A DNA stretch of 7,762 nt from positions 1 to 7,762 of the forward strand of contig JAJRAB010000014.1 in assembly GCA_028683025.1 (NCBI GenBank). The letters run 5' to 3'. Below the pieces are notes generated by a model, which was not told the origin of the DNA, did not search any database, and saw only the letters and a program-made list of their open reading frames with translations. This document shows positions 6,674 through 7,762 of the stretch, in pieces. The first letter of the stretch is position 1, and the number at the start of each line of letters is the position of its first letter. The position numbers and the translations under genes are program-made. This stretch comes from Candidatus Methanomethylicus sp. (GTDB lineage Archaea; Thermoproteota; Methanomethylicia; Methanomethylicales; Methanomethylicaceae).

Positions 6674-6708
6674 TCAAATTATTCTTTATTTTTTTTAGGG
6701 GAATTTGA
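6674..6708. terminator. T8 tract inside a 7-bp inverted repeat between DUF47 and pit
   Basis: Eight T residues at 6689-6696 follow the DUF47 stop codon and should end that transcript. They sit in the loop of a perfect 7-bp inverted repeat, TCAAATT (6674-6680) and AATTTGA (6702-6708). The repeat is AT-rich with a 21-base loop, so the hairpin is weak. The - strand has no T tract here for pit, whose terminator I cannot place. Confidence 0.4.
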
Positions 6709-7740
6709 TCATAAAAAGACAGTAAAAAGATAGTATATTACACCACCGAGAGCGGCGCAGATCGGGACTGTTGTAATCCAATACAACACAAGCGTGGCTG
6801 AAACTTTTATATTGACTGATTTTTTGCTGCGAGCAGAACTAGCTCCTATTATCGCACCTACTGCTGCATAGGAAGATGATATCGGGAGGCCATATCCCCA
6901 TATTAAATATGGGATGGTTGCAAAGGCAAAAACGACAAACGCATTGGAGAGGCTTGCTGCTAAGGCTGTAGGTATATCTAAACGTGTTACTTTGAAAGCC
7001 AATGTTTCAATTACCCTTCTACCTATTGTGATGCCACCAATCACAATGCCTATGGCGCCATATAATGCAAGAAAGAACATGGTAGACATATTGGGAATTG
7101 CGCCTTCAATGCCTGTAATTTTTATATAAACTCCTGTCGCATGGGAAACATCATTGGCTCCAAATGAATAAGCTGCAAAACAGAGGGATATTATAAGCGC
7201 TATTTTCAAACCTTTTTCAATTTTTTTATTTCCATTTTGCTTTTTCAATATAAAAACTTCGATAATCTTAAAAAAAGCATAACCAAAGAAAAGTGCGCAT
7301 AATGGTGAAGTTATCCAACTCAAAACAATTGAAACCAATATGGAAAAATTCAATCCTGAAAATGTAAATTTTAGAATTCCATAGCCTATGACTGCACTTA
7401 TTATTGAATGCCCAGTGGAAATTGCCATTCCTCTTAATGAAGAGAAAAAGATCCATATGCTGGCTGCTAATACTATGGCTATAGCGCCAATGATGTCTAT
7501 ATTTTCCACTATCCCTGAACCTATGGTTTTCATAACCATATAGCCTTGAAGAGTGGCACCAGCAACGGTAAAAATAGCAAATATTGCCAATGTTTTTTTG
7601 AGGCTTAATGCACCTGAACCAACTGTAGGGCTTGTAGGATTAGCTGCATCATTGCCTCCGATATTTACGGCCATAATAAAAGCGAGGACTAGGCCTATGA
7701 TTAGTAAAATTATGTCAATCGACATTTGATCAAGACCCAT
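6709..7740 (-). CDS. pit: PiT-family inorganic phosphate permease
   Basis: Integral membrane transporter that takes up inorganic phosphate with a cation (H+ or Na+). It has 343 residues and about nine or ten hydrophobic segments, split by a short basic loop (KKQNGNKKIEKG, about 166-177). The family's internal duplication is clear: GGNDAANPTSPTVGSGAL (28-44) and GANDVSHATG (194-203) are the two GANDVANA-type signatures, and STGHSIISAVIGYG (108-121) pairs with ISSSYAAVGAIIG (287-299). In the second repeat Tyr stands where many PiT proteins have His. The ATG at 7740 has GGGG directly adjacent, too close to act as its ribosome site. The in-frame ATG at 7725 (MSIDIILL) may be the true start, with GGGGATGGGT upstream. 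It converges on the DUF47 gene with a 38-bp gap. The neighbouring DUF47 gene supports phosphate over sulfate as substrate. Confidence 0.92.
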   Translation of the reverse strand: MGLDQMSIDIILLIIGLVLAFIMAVNIGGNDAANPTSPTVGSGALSLKKTLAIFAIFTVAGATLQGYMVMKTIGSGIVENIDIIGAIAIVLAASIWIFFSSLRGMAISTGHSIISAVIGYGILKFTFSGLNFSILVSIVLSWITSPLCALFFGYAFFKIIEVFILKKQNGNKKIEKGLKIALIISLCFAAYSFGANDVSHATGVYIKITGIEGAIPNMSTMFFLALYGAIGIVIGGITIGRRVIETLAFKVTRLDIPTALAASLSNAFVVFAFATIPYLIWGYGLPISSSYAAVGAIIGASSARSKKSVNIKVSATLVLYWITTVPICAALGGVIYYLFTVFL

Positions 7741-7762
7741 CCCCTAAATGAAGTTACGTTAT

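Noticed and set aside
7200..7290. AT-rich stretch within pit as a possible intergenic or inserted segment
   Set aside because: The - strand frame is uninterrupted and the stretch encodes the basic cytoplasmic loop between the two halves of the permease.

Overview
The window is protein-coding almost throughout and reads as ordinary chromosome from an archaeon, most likely a member of the Thermoplasmata or a close relative. Four observations point there. The DnaK lacks the roughly 24-residue nucleotide-binding-domain segment found in E. coli DnaK, and carries Thermoplasma-like wording (GKMFPSVVAFTKDGQ, KRKMGT, GVDPMECVAIGASIQGAVL). A Snf7/CdvB-type ESCRT-III-like protein is present. Candidate TATA boxes lie at the expected distance upstream of several starts, with very short or absent leaders. 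Oligo-T tracts without GC hairpins follow several stop codons. The family calls are secure; the taxonomic placement is inference from remembered family sequences.

Layout, left to right. (1) Chaperone block, + strand: dnaK, cut at its 5' end by the window edge, then dnaJ after a 94-bp gap containing a T8 tract. (2) Redox pair, + strand, with its own TATA box: a two-CCG-domain iron-sulfur protein (LutA/HdrB type) and a LUD-domain protein with two [4Fe-4S] motifs (LutB type), joined by a TAATG stop-start overlap. (3) A Snf7/CdvB-like gene on the - strand, converging on the redox pair. (4) A compact divergent promoter region with a 9-bp perfect inverted repeat and a second, overlapping one. (5) A DUF47/PhoU-like gene on the + strand, then a PiT-family phosphate permease on the - strand, converging tail to tail.

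The genes form separate modules. DnaK and DnaJ make the core Hsp70 folding machine (GrpE is not visible and may lie upstream). The LutA/LutB-like pair is probably an electron-transfer or lactate-oxidation unit whose dehydrogenase is not in the window. The DUF47 protein and the permease are a classic phosphate-uptake pair, here in convergent rather than operonic orientation. The CdvB-like protein probably acts in membrane remodelling or division and shares a promoter region with the DUF47 gene.

No mobile element, CRISPR array, tRNA or rRNA was seen, and no wholly new system is evident. The points most worth checking are a Ser in place of the Mg/ATP-coordinating Asp in the DnaK phosphate-2 motif, a C-terminal LPKIP motif in the CdvB-like protein that resembles a MIM2 motif, and the shared palindromic control region between cdvB-like and DUF47.
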